Source: Candidatus Gemmiger faecavium
GTDB lineage: Bacteria > Bacillota > Clostridia > Oscillospirales > Ruminococcaceae
Direction of reading: 5' to 3'
Assembly: GCA_019114415.1 (NCBI GenBank)
Contig: DXFO01000038.1
Location: 1 to 64,000, forward strand
Length of the DNA stretch: 64,000 nucleotides
The notes beneath the pieces were generated by a model. That model was given only the letters and a program-made list of their open reading frames with translations, was not told the DNA's origin and searched no databases. Below are positions 33,266 through 43,240 of this stretch, piece by piece. Each line of letters begins with the position of its first letter. The first letter of the stretch is position 1. Position numbers and translations under genes: made by a program.

Positions 33266-34333
33266 ATGAGCAGTTATATCGATGTCGTACATCCGGAACG
33301 CCATGCTCCGTATCTGGATATTCCGGATGATGTTGTAGACTATCTGCATTATCTGGATTTCGTTAAGCAGCGCTCTCCACGCACCGTAAACGGATACTAT
33401 CTCGATCTGCGGAGTTTCTTTCGGTTTATGGCCGTACAGTGGCATCTCGTTTCAGAAGATGCTGATCCTTCCCAAATCGATCTGCGCGGTATCGACACCC
33501 GCCAGATTGCATCCATCCGTAAACGAGACATCTTTGATTTTTTGGAATATGCACGGGCGCAGTCCAATGGTTCCAAAGCACGTGCCCGCAAGCTTTCCGC
33601 GCTACGTGGCTTTTTTGGATACATGCATACGCAGGTCAACCGCATTCAGGACGATCCAACCGCAAACATCAGCTTAGGAACGCCAAAAAAGGCTTTGCCC
33701 AAGTATTTGACCCTGGACGAAAGCCTGGAATTGTTAAAAAATGTACAAAGTGATTTTTATAGTCGCGATTTTTGCATACTTACGCTATTTTTGAATTGCG
33801 GCATGCGTTTGGCGGAGCTTGTTTCCATCAATTTGGGCGATTTTCGCGACGAAACGATCCGCATTGTCGGCAAAGGCCACAAGGAGCGTCTTGTTTACCT
33901 TAACTCTGCCTGTCTGCAGGCTCTTGACCGTTATAAAAAAGAGCGAGCTTCCCTGCCCAACCTGGTCGACAAAAGCGCTCTGTTCGTCTCCAAACGCACA
34001 GGAAAACGCCTGACAGCCCGCCGAGTGGAACAGATCGTTGCGCGCTGCCTGCAAAGTGCCGGTCTCAGCGGAATGGGCTTTTCTCCGCACAAGCTCCGTC
34101 ATACCGCCGCCACCTTGATGTACCAATACGGTCAGGTCGATATGCTGGCCCTTAAAGAGATCCTTGGGCACGAAAACGTCTCTACCACGCAAATCTACAC
34201 CCATATTAATCAGGCACAGCTGAAACAAGCTGTCGAGTCCTCGCCACTGTCCAAAGTCGAATATACGCCCCCCGTCGATGCCGATGCTGACGCAATCCGT
34301 GAAGCTGATTCAGAGCAAGACACCGGCAAATAA
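33266..34333 (+). CDS. tyrosine recombinase, XerC/XerD-like
   Basis: A 355-residue site-specific recombinase. A SAM-like core-binding domain (about 25-125) is followed by the catalytic domain with the full set Arg181, Lys206, His275, Arg278, His302 and nucleophile Tyr311. An acidic 30-residue tail follows, making it longer than typical XerC/D (about 300). ATG 33266 behind TAGGAG is used. No other phage or transposon genes are nearby, which fits a housekeeping Xer more than an integrase. It overlaps the convergent SpoIIM-like gene by 24 bases. Confidence 0.88.
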   Translation: MSSYIDVVHPERHAPYLDIPDDVVDYLHYLDFVKQRSPRTVNGYYLDLRSFFRFMAVQWHLVSEDADPSQIDLRGIDTRQIASIRKRDIFDFLEYARAQSNGSKARARKLSALRGFFGYMHTQVNRIQDDPTANISLGTPKKALPKYLTLDESLELLKNVQSDFYSRDFCILTLFLNCGMRLAELVSINLGDFRDETIRIVGKGHKERLVYLNSACLQALDRYKKERASLPNLVDKSALFVSKRTGKRLTARRVEQIVARCLQSAGLSGMGFSPHKLRHTAATLMYQYGQVDMLALKEILGHENVSTTQIYTHINQAQLKQAVESSPLSKVEYTPPVDADADAIREADSEQDTGK

Positions 34334-34963
34334 ACCGGAGGAAGCCGCACCCAAAGCGCTGCATACCGCGCCGATCCCCAAAGTAACCAGGTATCGGATC
34401 AGCATCTTCTTTGTCTGGCGTTCCAGGGTTCCACGCGTACCGGCACCGCTTAAAACCGTGCGGAACAACGCCCCCGATGTCTCTGCAGCGTTCTTGGCAA
34501 GCCAAAGCAACAGAACCAATGTCACAACATCCGGCAAACAGGTCATCAGCCAGTACACAACCAGCCCACGTGCCTCGGATGTCAAAAACACGGACGCCGC
34601 GCAGATTCCGAGCAAAGCGCCTTTCGCTCCAAAAAACGCCGCCAGTAACGGAATTCCCACCGCATTCATGCCGCAAAGCAGCACCATCCCACTTTGCAGG
34701 AACAATGCCGAAAACAACCGGACAAATAGTTTGGCAAAAGAAGTATAGTTTTGCTTGTCCATGTAATATTGAGCAAACGCTGACCCAATTTCCGGCGTTT
34801 GCTCACGGCAAATCAAAATCCCGACAGTATACCCTACCAAAAAAAGTGCGCCGAATCCCAATACACATCCCAGCTCTTCTTTGCCGGGATTTTGCAGCAG
34901 TTTCGGGGTTTGCCGCTCCGTCGGATTGCGCTGCCAATGCGGCACCGTTTTTGCAGCACGCAT
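34310..34963 (-). CDS. SpoIIM-like membrane protein
   Basis: A 217-residue membrane protein with about five hydrophobic segments. The central block (LFSALFLQSGMVLLCGMNAVGIPLL, then GICAASVFL) resembles the SpoIIM/DUF95 fold, whose B. subtilis member works in engulfment. The match is by pattern only. It starts at ATG 34963 behind GGAGGA, two bases after the TIGR04086 gene, and its end overlaps the recombinase. It could be another small Clostridia membrane protein. Confidence 0.5.
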   Translation of the reverse strand: MRAAKTVPHWQRNPTERQTPKLLQNPGKEELGCVLGFGALFLVGYTVGILICREQTPEIGSAFAQYYMDKQNYTSFAKLFVRLFSALFLQSGMVLLCGMNAVGIPLLAAFFGAKGALLGICAASVFLTSEARGLVVYWLMTCLPDVVTLVLLLWLAKNAAETSGALFRTVLSGAGTRGTLERQTKKMLIRYLVTLGIGAVCSALGAASSGLFAGVLL

Positions 34964-34965
34964 GG

Positions 34966-35409
34966 TCAGTTCCTCCGGCCGGAAGGCCTGAGTGCGGTCA
35001 GGGTTCCGCCCAGCATGCCGGTCAACAGCAGCATACAGACCAATGCGATTGCACGCTGTTCAAAAGCAAATTCGCCTTTCAGCGCACTTGCCCCCGCAAT
35101 GCACAGAGAATAGAAAACGCCGCTGGCCAGCCCGCAAAGCAAGCGCTGACGTCCGATCCCTTTTGCCAGCAGCATTCCGGAAAGCGCCGCCCCTACTCCG
35201 GCAATGGTGCAGGCGACCGGACGTACCATGTCCCCCGGAATTGGAAACCTCGCAAAGGCCGCCGCCCCTATCATCAACAGGATCAACGTGGCAGCAAAGC
35301 CCCCAAGGAATGCTCTGACCACCACCCAAACAAGATTCCGCCCGCCATTGGTCTGACGGCGAATGGTCTTAGCTGCGGATGACCGTTTCCACTTCAATTT
35401 CTGATTCAT
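34966..35409 (-). CDS. TIGR04086 family membrane protein (YrzE-like)
   Basis: A 147-residue protein with four membrane helices after a basic N terminus. Size, topology and its place near tgt and yajC match TIGR04086 proteins of Bacillota. Function is unknown. Its AAGGGGG ribosome site is buried in the 3' arm of a strong hairpin just upstream, so its translation may be controlled. Confidence 0.7.
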   Translation of the reverse strand: MNQKLKWKRSSAAKTIRRQTNGGRNLVWVVVRAFLGGFAATLILLMIGAAAFARFPIPGDMVRPVACTIAGVGAALSGMLLAKGIGRQRLLCGLASGVFYSLCIAGASALKGEFAFEQRAIALVCMLLLTGMLGGTLTALRPSGRRN

Positions 35410-35415
35410 AAAATA

Positions 35416-35457
35416 ACACGCCCCCTTGCACAGTAAACACTATGCGAGGGGGCGTGT
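35416..35457 (-). terminator. terminator-like hairpin between yajC and the TIGR04086 gene
   Basis: Two 15-base arms (ACACGCCCCCTTGCA / TGCGAGGGGGCGTGT) pair at 14 positions on the minus strand with one A-C mismatch, around a 12-base loop. TTATTTT follows on the minus strand. It could terminate the yajC transcript. Its 3' arm also contains the ribosome site of the next gene. Confidence 0.7.
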
Positions 35458-35484
35458 CGTTATGCAGTTTTAAGAGCAGGTCTC

Positions 35485-35823
35485 TTATTTCTTTGCAGCG
35501 GTATCCTTGCTGTCTTTGGTACCCATATCCAGCTTCTCCACTGCAGCAATAGCAGAACGGCGGAAACGGATCTTCACACGGTCGCTGCCGGTTTCCAGGA
35601 CAAAAGTGTCCTCCTTGATGGCAGACACGCGGCCAACAACACCGCCGATGGTAGTGACTTCGTCACCGATCTCGATGGAGTTGCGCATAGCAGCGTCCTT
35701 TTTGTCCTGCTTTTTCTGCGGCAGATAGATGATGAGGTACATGAAAACGACCAGAACGAGCATCGGCAGGACGAGGGTCAGCATGCTGCCCGAAGCCGAA
35801 GTGGTTTCCAAAAATTGATACAT
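35485..35823 (-). CDS. yajC: preprotein translocase subunit YajC
   Basis: A 112-residue protein with one membrane helix (about 14-34) and a small cytosolic domain with IEIGDEVTTIGGVVGRV, the YajC signature. YajC associates with SecDF. As in many bacteria it follows tgt. Confidence 0.93.
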   Translation of the reverse strand: MYQFLETTSASGSMLTLVLPMLVLVVFMYLIIYLPQKKQDKKDAAMRNSIEIGDEVTTIGGVVGRVSAIKEDTFVLETGSDRVKIRFRRSAIAAVEKLDMGTKDSKDTAAKK

Positions 35824-35941
35824 ACAAAAAGCTCCTTAATTCAAACGATTTGTTTCATTATACAAAAATATAGCGGATAAAGCAAGCCTTTACCGGCATT
35901 TTTTGTGTATCTTTTCACATAAAAATGCAGTAAAACCAAGC

Positions 35942-37087
<1,146 letters not shown>

Positions 37088-37099
37088 CTATCTTTTAGA

Positions 37100-38488
37100 T
37101 TATTCGCAGTCTTCGCAGAAAGCCTTGAACGTCAGGTACGCCATGTAGACGTCGCTCTTGGCAACCAGCTCATACGGAGAATGCATGGACAGCACCGGCA
37201 CACCGATATCGATGGTATCGATGTTCTGGTTCGCCACATACTTTGCAACGGTGCCGCCGCCGCCCAGATCGATCTTGCCCATTTCGCCGATCTGCCAGAC
37301 GATGTTGTTACGGTCCATCAGACGGGTCAGATAGCTCACCAGCTCTGCGGGTGCATCGTTGGTGGAGGACTTGCCGCGCGCACCGGTATACTTGTAAACG
37401 GCAATACCGCGGCCTGCATAAGTGGCGTTATTGGGCTCAAACGCATCCGAGAAGCTCGGATCATATGCCGCGGTAACGTCGGCAGAGAGGCACTTGGAAG
37501 CCTGGAATGCAGTGATGTAGTCCACATTCTGCGCGGCGCACAGCTGCTGCAGGAAATGGAAGGTGTACATGCTGTTGAGGCCGGTAACACCGTCGGAGCC
37601 GGTCTCCTCCTTATCGGTGAGCACGCAGACCGTGGTGTAAACTGGATTCTTGGTCTCGATCTCGGCCATCAGAGCAGGATAGGCATCGACACGGTCATCA
37701 TGGCCGTAGCTGCCGATCATGGCGCGGTCCAGACCCACGTCGCGAGCCTTGAATGCAGGCACGACCTCGATCTCGGCACGGGTAAAGTCCTTCTCGGTAA
37801 TACCGTAGATCTCGTTGAGCATGCGCAGCACGTTCAGCTTGACGCGGCTCTCCAGCTCCTTGTCTTCCACCGGGGTAGACGCAATGAGCACATTGAGATT
37901 TTCGCCGGTAATGCCCTCGTTCAGCTTTTTCTCGCTCTGCTTGGCAGCCAGATGGGGCAGCAGGTCGGTGATGCAGAATACGGGGTCGTCGTCCTTCTCA
38001 CCGATGCAGACATCCACGACAGAACCGTCACCACGGCAGATCACGCCGTGCAGGGCCAGAGGAATGGTCGGCCACTGATACTTGCGCACACCGCCGTAAT
38101 AGTGGGTACGGAAATAGGCGAAATCGTTGCTCTCATACAGAGGCACCGGGCGCAGGTCCAGGCGCGGTGCGTCGATGTGAGCGATGTTCAGGCGGAAACC
38201 GTCCGCCAGGCTCTTCTGGCCGATGGTTGCTGCGAGAACGCACTTTTTGCGGTTGATAAAGTAAATCTTGTCGCCGGGCTGCAGCGCCTGGCCAGGAACA
38301 AATTCACGGTATCCGGCCTGCTTGAGAAGCTGCTCGCTGTATGCGCAGGCTTCACGCTCGGTCTTACCGTTGTCCAGGAACACCTTATACCCTTCGCAGA
38401 AAGCATCTGCTTTCTCCATCATATCGGGAGCCAGATCCGCCACCGTTTCATTTTTGTAGAGAAGACTTTTGAGAGTTTCCTTATCCAT
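37100..38488 (-). CDS. M18 family aminopeptidase
   Basis: A 462-residue zinc aminopeptidase (aspartyl aminopeptidase family). Metal and catalytic motifs are present: AHIDAPRLD, DKEETGSDGVTG, GSYGHDDRVDAY and a C-terminal VPVLSMHSPYE. ATG 38488 is chosen because AAAGGA directly abuts the ATG at 38500 but is 12 bases from 38488. Probably cytoplasmic, trimming N-terminal residues from peptides. Confidence 0.92.
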   Translation of the reverse strand: MDKETLKSLLYKNETVADLAPDMMEKADAFCEGYKVFLDNGKTEREACAYSEQLLKQAGYREFVPGQALQPGDKIYFINRKKCVLAATIGQKSLADGFRLNIAHIDAPRLDLRPVPLYESNDFAYFRTHYYGGVRKYQWPTIPLALHGVICRGDGSVVDVCIGEKDDDPVFCITDLLPHLAAKQSEKKLNEGITGENLNVLIASTPVEDKELESRVKLNVLRMLNEIYGITEKDFTRAEIEVVPAFKARDVGLDRAMIGSYGHDDRVDAYPALMAEIETKNPVYTTVCVLTDKEETGSDGVTGLNSMYTFHFLQQLCAAQNVDYITAFQASKCLSADVTAAYDPSFSDAFEPNNATYAGRGIAVYKYTGARGKSSTNDAPAELVSYLTRLMDRNNIVWQIGEMGKIDLGGGGTVAKYVANQNIDTIDIGVPVLSMHSPYELVAKSDVYMAYLTFKAFCEDCE

Positions 38489-38554
38489 TTTACAGTTCAT
38501 TCCTTTCTTATCTGAAAGCAGGGCCCATTTCTGTGTCCTGCCCGACATCCTTGG

Positions 38555-39184
38555 TCAGTCTGCGTAGATCTCACAATACCGTTCGTAGGCACTGGTGACC
38601 TTGTAGACATACCGGCTCATCTGAGTGTAGGGAAAATCCTGCAGCGTAACGCCGTCCTGTGAATACTCGCTGTTTTCCAGCAGTTCGTCCACCGTTCCCA
38701 CACCGCTGTGATACGCCGCAGCGGCCGTTGCCAGGTCATTGCCGTAACGCTGAAGGCAATAACTCAAATAGTAGGTACCAAACCGGATATTGGTTTCCGG
38801 ATCGTACAGATCCTCAAAGTTCAAATCCTCTGACGGCGCAATTTTTGATTTGATCCAGTCAAAGGTGATCTCGGTGATCTGCATCAGACCACGGGCATCC
38901 ACATTGGATTGGGCCTCGGGATCAAAGTTGCTTTCGGTACGGATAATGGCATACAGCATCCGCTTATCCATGCCATATTTGCCCGCGTAATACTCCACCA
39001 GGTCGGAATATTTTCGAGGGTATTCCCACTGTTCGATTTTATCGTGGGCAGAAATGACAAATATACTTCCAATCGCCACCAGGCACAGCAAAATCGCTGC
39101 GATCCGCAGCCACCATACCCTCCAGCGACATTGTTTTTCCTTTGGTTTATTCTTTTCCCTGAAAGTCTGTTGTGATCGTCTCAT
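38555..39184 (-). CDS. lytic transglycosylase (SLT domain)
   Basis: A 209-residue protein with a basic N terminus, one membrane anchor (about 27-46) and an SLT/goose-lysozyme-like domain. It has the catalytic Glu in IIRTESNFDPEAQS, then ARGLMQI and a C-terminal AAYHSGVGTV. It cleaves peptidoglycan at the outer face of the membrane. It starts at ATG 39184 behind AAGGAGG and overlaps the end of coaE by 38 bases. Confidence 0.92.
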   Translation of the reverse strand: MRRSQQTFREKNKPKEKQCRWRVWWLRIAAILLCLVAIGSIFVISAHDKIEQWEYPRKYSDLVEYYAGKYGMDKRMLYAIIRTESNFDPEAQSNVDARGLMQITEITFDWIKSKIAPSEDLNFEDLYDPETNIRFGTYYLSYCLQRYGNDLATAAAAYHSGVGTVDELLENSEYSQDGVTLQDFPYTQMSRYVYKVTSAYERYCEIYAD

Positions 39185-39782
39185 GTGCCTCCTTCCGCAG
39201 AGAGTCCAACACTCTTCCGCATTGCAGTTCAAGGTCGGCCAGACTTCCGTCGTTGTGGATCAGGTAATCCGCTGCGGCACAAATTATTTCCTCCGGCATC
39301 TGTGCATCCAGACGCCGCCGCGCCATCTCCTCGGAGATATGATCCCGGGCGCAGATTCGTGCAACACTTTGCGCGTACGGAGCAGTCACAACGACAAGCC
39401 GGTCACACTCTTTTTCAAACGGAGTTCCCAGAATCACCGCGCCATCCACAAAGAATAACGGCTCCCCTTGCAGCCGAGCGTGCTCTGCCGCTCCACGGAT
39501 ACGCGCCAGAATTTCCGGATGGGTAATATCCGTCAACTGTCTGGTGCCTTCAGGGGTGGCAAAAGCCCGGTCTGCAAGCAGACGGCGATCAAGGACTCCA
39601 TTCTTATCTAAAATATCAAAACCAAATACATTTTGCAAGCGCGGCAGGCAGGGCGATCCCGGCTGCAGCACCTGACGGGAAATCTGATCCGCATCCACGC
39701 AGACGCATCCTTGCGCCGTCAGATAAGCACTGACACTGGATTTGCCGCAGCCGGAACGCCCGGTCAGGCCAACGATCATCAT
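39147..39782 (-). CDS. coaE: dephospho-CoA kinase
   Basis: A 211-residue P-loop kinase for the last step of CoA synthesis. It has GLTGRSGCGKSS (Walker A), DADQISRQVLQPG and a lid region. The ATG at 39782 overlaps the sua5 stop (ATGA), so the two are translationally coupled. The longer ORF-track start at 39860 lies inside sua5. CoaX, an earlier enzyme of the same pathway, is also in this window. Confidence 0.93.
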   Translation of the reverse strand: MMIVGLTGRSGCGKSSVSAYLTAQGCVCVDADQISRQVLQPGSPCLPRLQNVFGFDILDKNGVLDRRLLADRAFATPEGTRQLTDITHPEILARIRGAAEHARLQGEPLFFVDGAVILGTPFEKECDRLVVVTAPYAQSVARICARDHISEEMARRRLDAQMPEEIICAAADYLIHNDGSLADLELQCGRVLDSLRKEAHETITTDFQGKE

Positions 39783-40798
39783 ATCTGCACCACCCGAAAG
39801 GCCGCAGCCCGAATCAGACGATTGTACACCGCCATGGAAACGCCATCCCGACGCGGGCACCGGGCATAGACGGTGACTGCTCCGCGGCGGTCAAGCTCCC
39901 GGAGTGCCGAAAACAGCCGGTGAGCCTGTTCTTCGGGATGTGTCTCACGTCCGTACTCAATACAAGGTACAGGGAGATGCTCCCCTTCACCCTCAAAGCA
40001 AAGTCCCCAAACGCCCTCTGCCGCATGTTCGGCAAGGTATTCGCGGTAGGCATCGAAGCTGCCTTCCAGAATGGTGACCTCCGCCTTGGGGGCATAGTGC
40101 TTATATTTCATGCCCGGCGAACGAGCCACTTCCCCGTCGGCCAGTTTTTCCAAAATGGCGTGGGAGACAAGCACAGGCTCGCCCAGAACCTGCTCCATTT
40201 CCTCCTTGGTCACATAACCGGGACGCAGCAGGACCGGCTGATCGCCCGTAAGCGAGACGACCGTGGACTCTACACCGTAAGTACATTCGCCGCCGTCCAG
40301 GATCAAAGGCAGGCGGCCGTTCATGTCGGCGAAGGTGTCTTCAGCGCTGGTAGGGCTGGGCTTGCCGGAAAGGTTGGCCGACGGTGCGGCAAAGGCCACG
40401 CCGGAGCGGCGGATCACCGCCTGTACGACTGGATGAGAGGGCATTCTGACCCCCACCGTATCCAGCCCCGCACAAGTCACCTCGGACACCTCCGGCCCTT
40501 TGGGAAGCACCATGGTGAGAGGCCCCGGCCAGAAAGCTGCCGCCAGCTTTTTGGCACGCTCCGGGACTTCCGAGACAATGCCGTGAAGCATTTCCATCCC
40601 GCAGATGTGAACGATCAGCGGGTTGTCCTGGGGACGGCCCTTGGCCTCAAAGATTTTTTTGACAGCTTCACCATTGCGGGCGTCTGCTGCAATTCCATAT
40701 ACCGTTTCGGTCGGCAAAGCCACCAGTTGACCGCTGCGCAGCAACTCCGCTGCGTAGGTCAGGCTTTGTTCATCGACCTGCATGACTTTTGTCTGCAT
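39779..40798 (-). CDS. L-threonylcarbamoyladenylate synthase (Sua5/TsaC)
   Basis: A 339-residue Sua5-type protein. The YrdC domain fills about 10-200 (LVALPTETVYGIAADA, KGRPQDNPLIVHI, SANLSGKPSPTS), followed by the Sua5 C-terminal domain. It makes threonylcarbamoyl-AMP for t6A37 in tRNA. It lies between prfA and coaE. Confidence 0.93.
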   Translation of the reverse strand: MQTKVMQVDEQSLTYAAELLRSGQLVALPTETVYGIAADARNGEAVKKIFEAKGRPQDNPLIVHICGMEMLHGIVSEVPERAKKLAAAFWPGPLTMVLPKGPEVSEVTCAGLDTVGVRMPSHPVVQAVIRRSGVAFAAPSANLSGKPSPTSAEDTFADMNGRLPLILDGGECTYGVESTVVSLTGDQPVLLRPGYVTKEEMEQVLGEPVLVSHAILEKLADGEVARSPGMKYKHYAPKAEVTILEGSFDAYREYLAEHAAEGVWGLCFEGEGEHLPVPCIEYGRETHPEEQAHRLFSALRELDRRGAVTVYARCPRRDGVSMAVYNRLIRAAAFRVVQI

Positions 40799-40830
40799 AG
40801 TTTTCGCTTCTTTCCCTGAATGCTGTGGTT

Positions 40831-41910
40831 TTATTGCTGTTCATCCCGTGCGCGGAGCTTTTCCTGCTGGTCGGCAAGTGTCAGCGGCTCCACGACCAGT
40901 TCCAGCGCACCATTCAGCACGTCTTCCAATTTGTAAATCGTCAGCCCGATCCGGTGATCGGTCAGCCGTCCTTGGGGGAAGTTATATGTCCGGATGCGCT
41001 CACTGCGGTCACCGGTTCCCACCTGGCTGTGACGCTTTGCATTGTAGTCGGCGTCATATTCGGCCTGTTTCTGCTGCAAAAGGCGGCTGCGCAGGACCTT
41101 GAGCGCCTGTTCGCGGTTTTCCCGCTGGCTTCTCTGATCCTGGCACTCCACCACCATACCGGTGGGAAGGTGCGTCACGCGGATGGCACTGGAAGTCTTA
41201 TTGATATGCTGTCCGCCTGCGCCGGATGCCCGGAAGGTATCGATGCGCAGATCCTTGGGATCGATGGTCAGTTCTACTTCTTCTGCCTCTGGCATGACCG
41301 CGACAGTCACAGTAGAGGTATGGATGCGCCCCTGTGTCTCGGTCTCCGGCACACGCTGGACCCGATGGACGCCGCTTTCAAACTTGAGCTTGCTGTACAC
41401 GCCGGTGCCTTCCACCAGCAGGATCAGTTCCTTTACGCCACCCAGTTCCGTCTCGTTCAGGCTGACGATCTCGCACCGCCAGCCGCATTTGGAGGCATAC
41501 ATCTGGTACATCCGCCAAAGGCTGTGGGCAAACAAAGCGGCCTCTTCCCCGCCGGCACCTGCACGGATTTCAAGAATAACGCTCTTATCGTCGTTGTCGT
41601 CCTTGGGCAGCAGAAGAAGTCGAATCTTTCCTTCCAGCTCGGTTTTATTTCGTGCGTTTTCGCATATTTCCTGCTGTAACATAGCTTTGAACTCAGCGTC
41701 AGGGCTGCCGTCCTGCATAAGCTGCTGCATTTCATCCAGTTCCCGGCAAACGTCCCGGTAGCGGTGAAATGCTTCGATCAGCGGTTCAAGCTCTTTGTAT
41801 TCCCGGGTCAGTTTTCCGTATGCCGCAGGGGCCTGCACGGCTTCCGGCATCGTCAGCCGATGGGAAAGTTCTTCGTAATGACGCTCGATCTCGTGCAGTT
41901 CCTCAAACAT
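40831..41910 (-). CDS. prfA: peptide chain release factor 1
   Basis: A 359-residue RF-1 reading UAA and UAG. The stop-codon-recognition PxT tripeptide is PET in RVPETETQGRIHTS, and the catalytic GGQ ends at about residue 234 in GAGGQHINK. Length and domain order are normal. Confidence 0.96.
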   Translation of the reverse strand: MFEELHEIERHYEELSHRLTMPEAVQAPAAYGKLTREYKELEPLIEAFHRYRDVCRELDEMQQLMQDGSPDAEFKAMLQQEICENARNKTELEGKIRLLLLPKDDNDDKSVILEIRAGAGGEEAALFAHSLWRMYQMYASKCGWRCEIVSLNETELGGVKELILLVEGTGVYSKLKFESGVHRVQRVPETETQGRIHTSTVTVAVMPEAEEVELTIDPKDLRIDTFRASGAGGQHINKTSSAIRVTHLPTGMVVECQDQRSQRENREQALKVLRSRLLQQKQAEYDADYNAKRHSQVGTGDRSERIRTYNFPQGRLTDHRIGLTIYKLEDVLNGALELVVEPLTLADQQEKLRARDEQQ

Positions 41911-41937
41911 AGCAACCCTTCCGCCGCCGGCAGGAGA

Positions 41938-42123
41938 TCATTCCTGACCACGCAGCACTTTTTTGATGTTTTTTTCGATCTTGACCCTGGGCAGCATGAT
42001 CTCTCGTCCGCAGCCCTGGCAGCGGATCTTGAAATCCATGCCCACACGCAGTACATCAAACCGATTTGCACCGCAGGGATGCTGCTTTTTGGTCTGGATC
42101 ACATCGCCGACCTGTACATCCAT
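41938..42123 (-). CDS. DUF951 family protein
   Basis: A 61-residue protein with VQVGDVIQTKKQHPCG and a CQGCGR pair, matching the small DUF951 family of Bacillota. Its function is unknown; the basic, Cys-containing pattern suggests nucleic-acid contact. The ORF-track start at 42363 runs across the divergent promoter; ATG 42123 behind AAGGGTGG is right. It is probably the first gene of the minus-strand prfA-sua5-coaE run. Confidence 0.88.
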   Translation of the reverse strand: MDVQVGDVIQTKKQHPCGANRFDVLRVGMDFKIRCQGCGREIMLPRVKIEKNIKKVLRGQE

Positions 42124-42162
42124 GATGCCCCACCCTTTCCTGCCGCATAACGGCACAGCAAT

Positions 42163-42190
42163 ATTATATACCACCTTGCCGTTTTTGCAA
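42163..42190 (-). promoter_or_regulatory. promoter of the DUF951-prfA-... run
   Basis: Reading the minus strand: TTGCAA (42190-42185), a 16-base spacer and a perfect TATAAT (42168-42163), 40 bases before the DUF951 start. Confidence 0.7.
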
Positions 42191-42262
42191 ATATCCCCCG
42201 TCCCATCCGCATACAGTAAAGCACCGCAACCGCGGAAACCATAAGAAAAGAGGAAATGTGAA

Positions 42263-43171
42263 ATGTTGGAATACCGTGCCGAAGGCCTTTGCCGAAACGC
42301 CGGCCATTTGCGCCGCGACGAACTGGAACGCTGCATCGTGACCGGAGAAGTGCTGCAAAGCACAGCACTCGCCTATGACACAAACCGCCGCCTTCGTTTT
42401 GAATTATGCGGCTGCAAAGCGTATATGCCTTACGAGGAATGTCTGGACACCTCTCATGGTGAAGCGCTCAAGGATATTGCGGTGCTGACGCGCGTCGGGC
42501 GTCCCACCTGCTTTGTCATCACCGATGCCCGCCAGGATGAAAACGGTGAAAGTATCTATCTGCTCTCCCGCGCAGCTGCCCAGCGCGCCTGCCGTACACA
42601 GTACCTCGATACGCTGGAATCCGGCAGCGTCATTCCCTGTACCGTAACGCATATCGAAAGCTTCGGTGCCTTCTGTGACGTGGGGTGCGGCATTTCGGCG
42701 CTGCTGCCCATCGACTGCCTTTCGGTGTCGCGCATTTCCTCCCCGGCGGACCGGGTATCCGTGGGGCAGCAGCTGCTGTGTGCCATCAAGACCCGGGACG
42801 CCCAGGGACGCATCGTCCTGACCTTGCGGGAGCTTCTCGGCACCTGGAGCGAAAACGCCGCCTGCTTTGCCGCCGGCGAAACCGTGGTAGGCATCGTGAG
42901 AAGCGTGGAGGACTACGGGGTGTTTGTGGAGATCGCCCCCAACCTTGCCGGTCTGGCCGAACCCGACGCCACCCTGCGCCCCGGTCAGTCGGTCAGCGTT
43001 TACATCAAGAGCATTCTGCCGGATAAAATGAAGATCAAACTGGTGATCGTAAACAAAAACCTGGGACAGTCTCTGCGCTTTGAACCCCATTACTTTGTAA
43101 CCAAAGGCCGGCTGAAACATTGGACCTACTCCACCCCGCAAAGCCGGAAACAGATCGAAACCGTGTTTTGA
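42263..43171 (+). CDS. S1 RNA-binding domain protein (RpsA-like)
   Basis: A 302-residue protein with an N-terminal region resembling a first S1-like repeat (about 20-105), one clear S1 domain (about 120-190, GSVIPCTVTHIESFGAFCDV) and a second (about 205-270, GETVVGIVRSVEDYGVFVEI). It matches the short S1-like proteins of Clostridia, which have fewer repeats than E. coli S1. A role in mRNA or ribosome binding is inferred. Confidence 0.82.
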   Translation: MLEYRAEGLCRNAGHLRRDELERCIVTGEVLQSTALAYDTNRRLRFELCGCKAYMPYEECLDTSHGEALKDIAVLTRVGRPTCFVITDARQDENGESIYLLSRAAAQRACRTQYLDTLESGSVIPCTVTHIESFGAFCDVGCGISALLPIDCLSVSRISSPADRVSVGQQLLCAIKTRDAQGRIVLTLRELLGTWSENAACFAAGETVVGIVRSVEDYGVFVEIAPNLAGLAEPDATLRPGQSVSVYIKSILPDKMKIKLVIVNKNLGQSLRFEPHYFVTKGRLKHWTYSTPQSRKQIETVF

Positions 43172-43173
43172 CC

Positions 43174-43202
43174 TTGTATCTTTTCCCGTGTTTTTGTATA
43201 AT
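43174..43202 (+). promoter_or_regulatory. promoter of the DUF4364 gene
   Basis: TTGTAT, a 17-base spacer and a perfect TATAAT, directly after the S1 gene. Confidence 0.7.
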
Positions 43203-43240
43203 AGATTTAATACAAAGTCTATTTGCGGGAAGTGATGGCA

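Noticed and set aside
33266-34333. Integrase of a mobile element
   Set aside because: No excisionase, relaxase, phage gene or flanking direct repeat is seen, and housekeeping operons lie on both sides.
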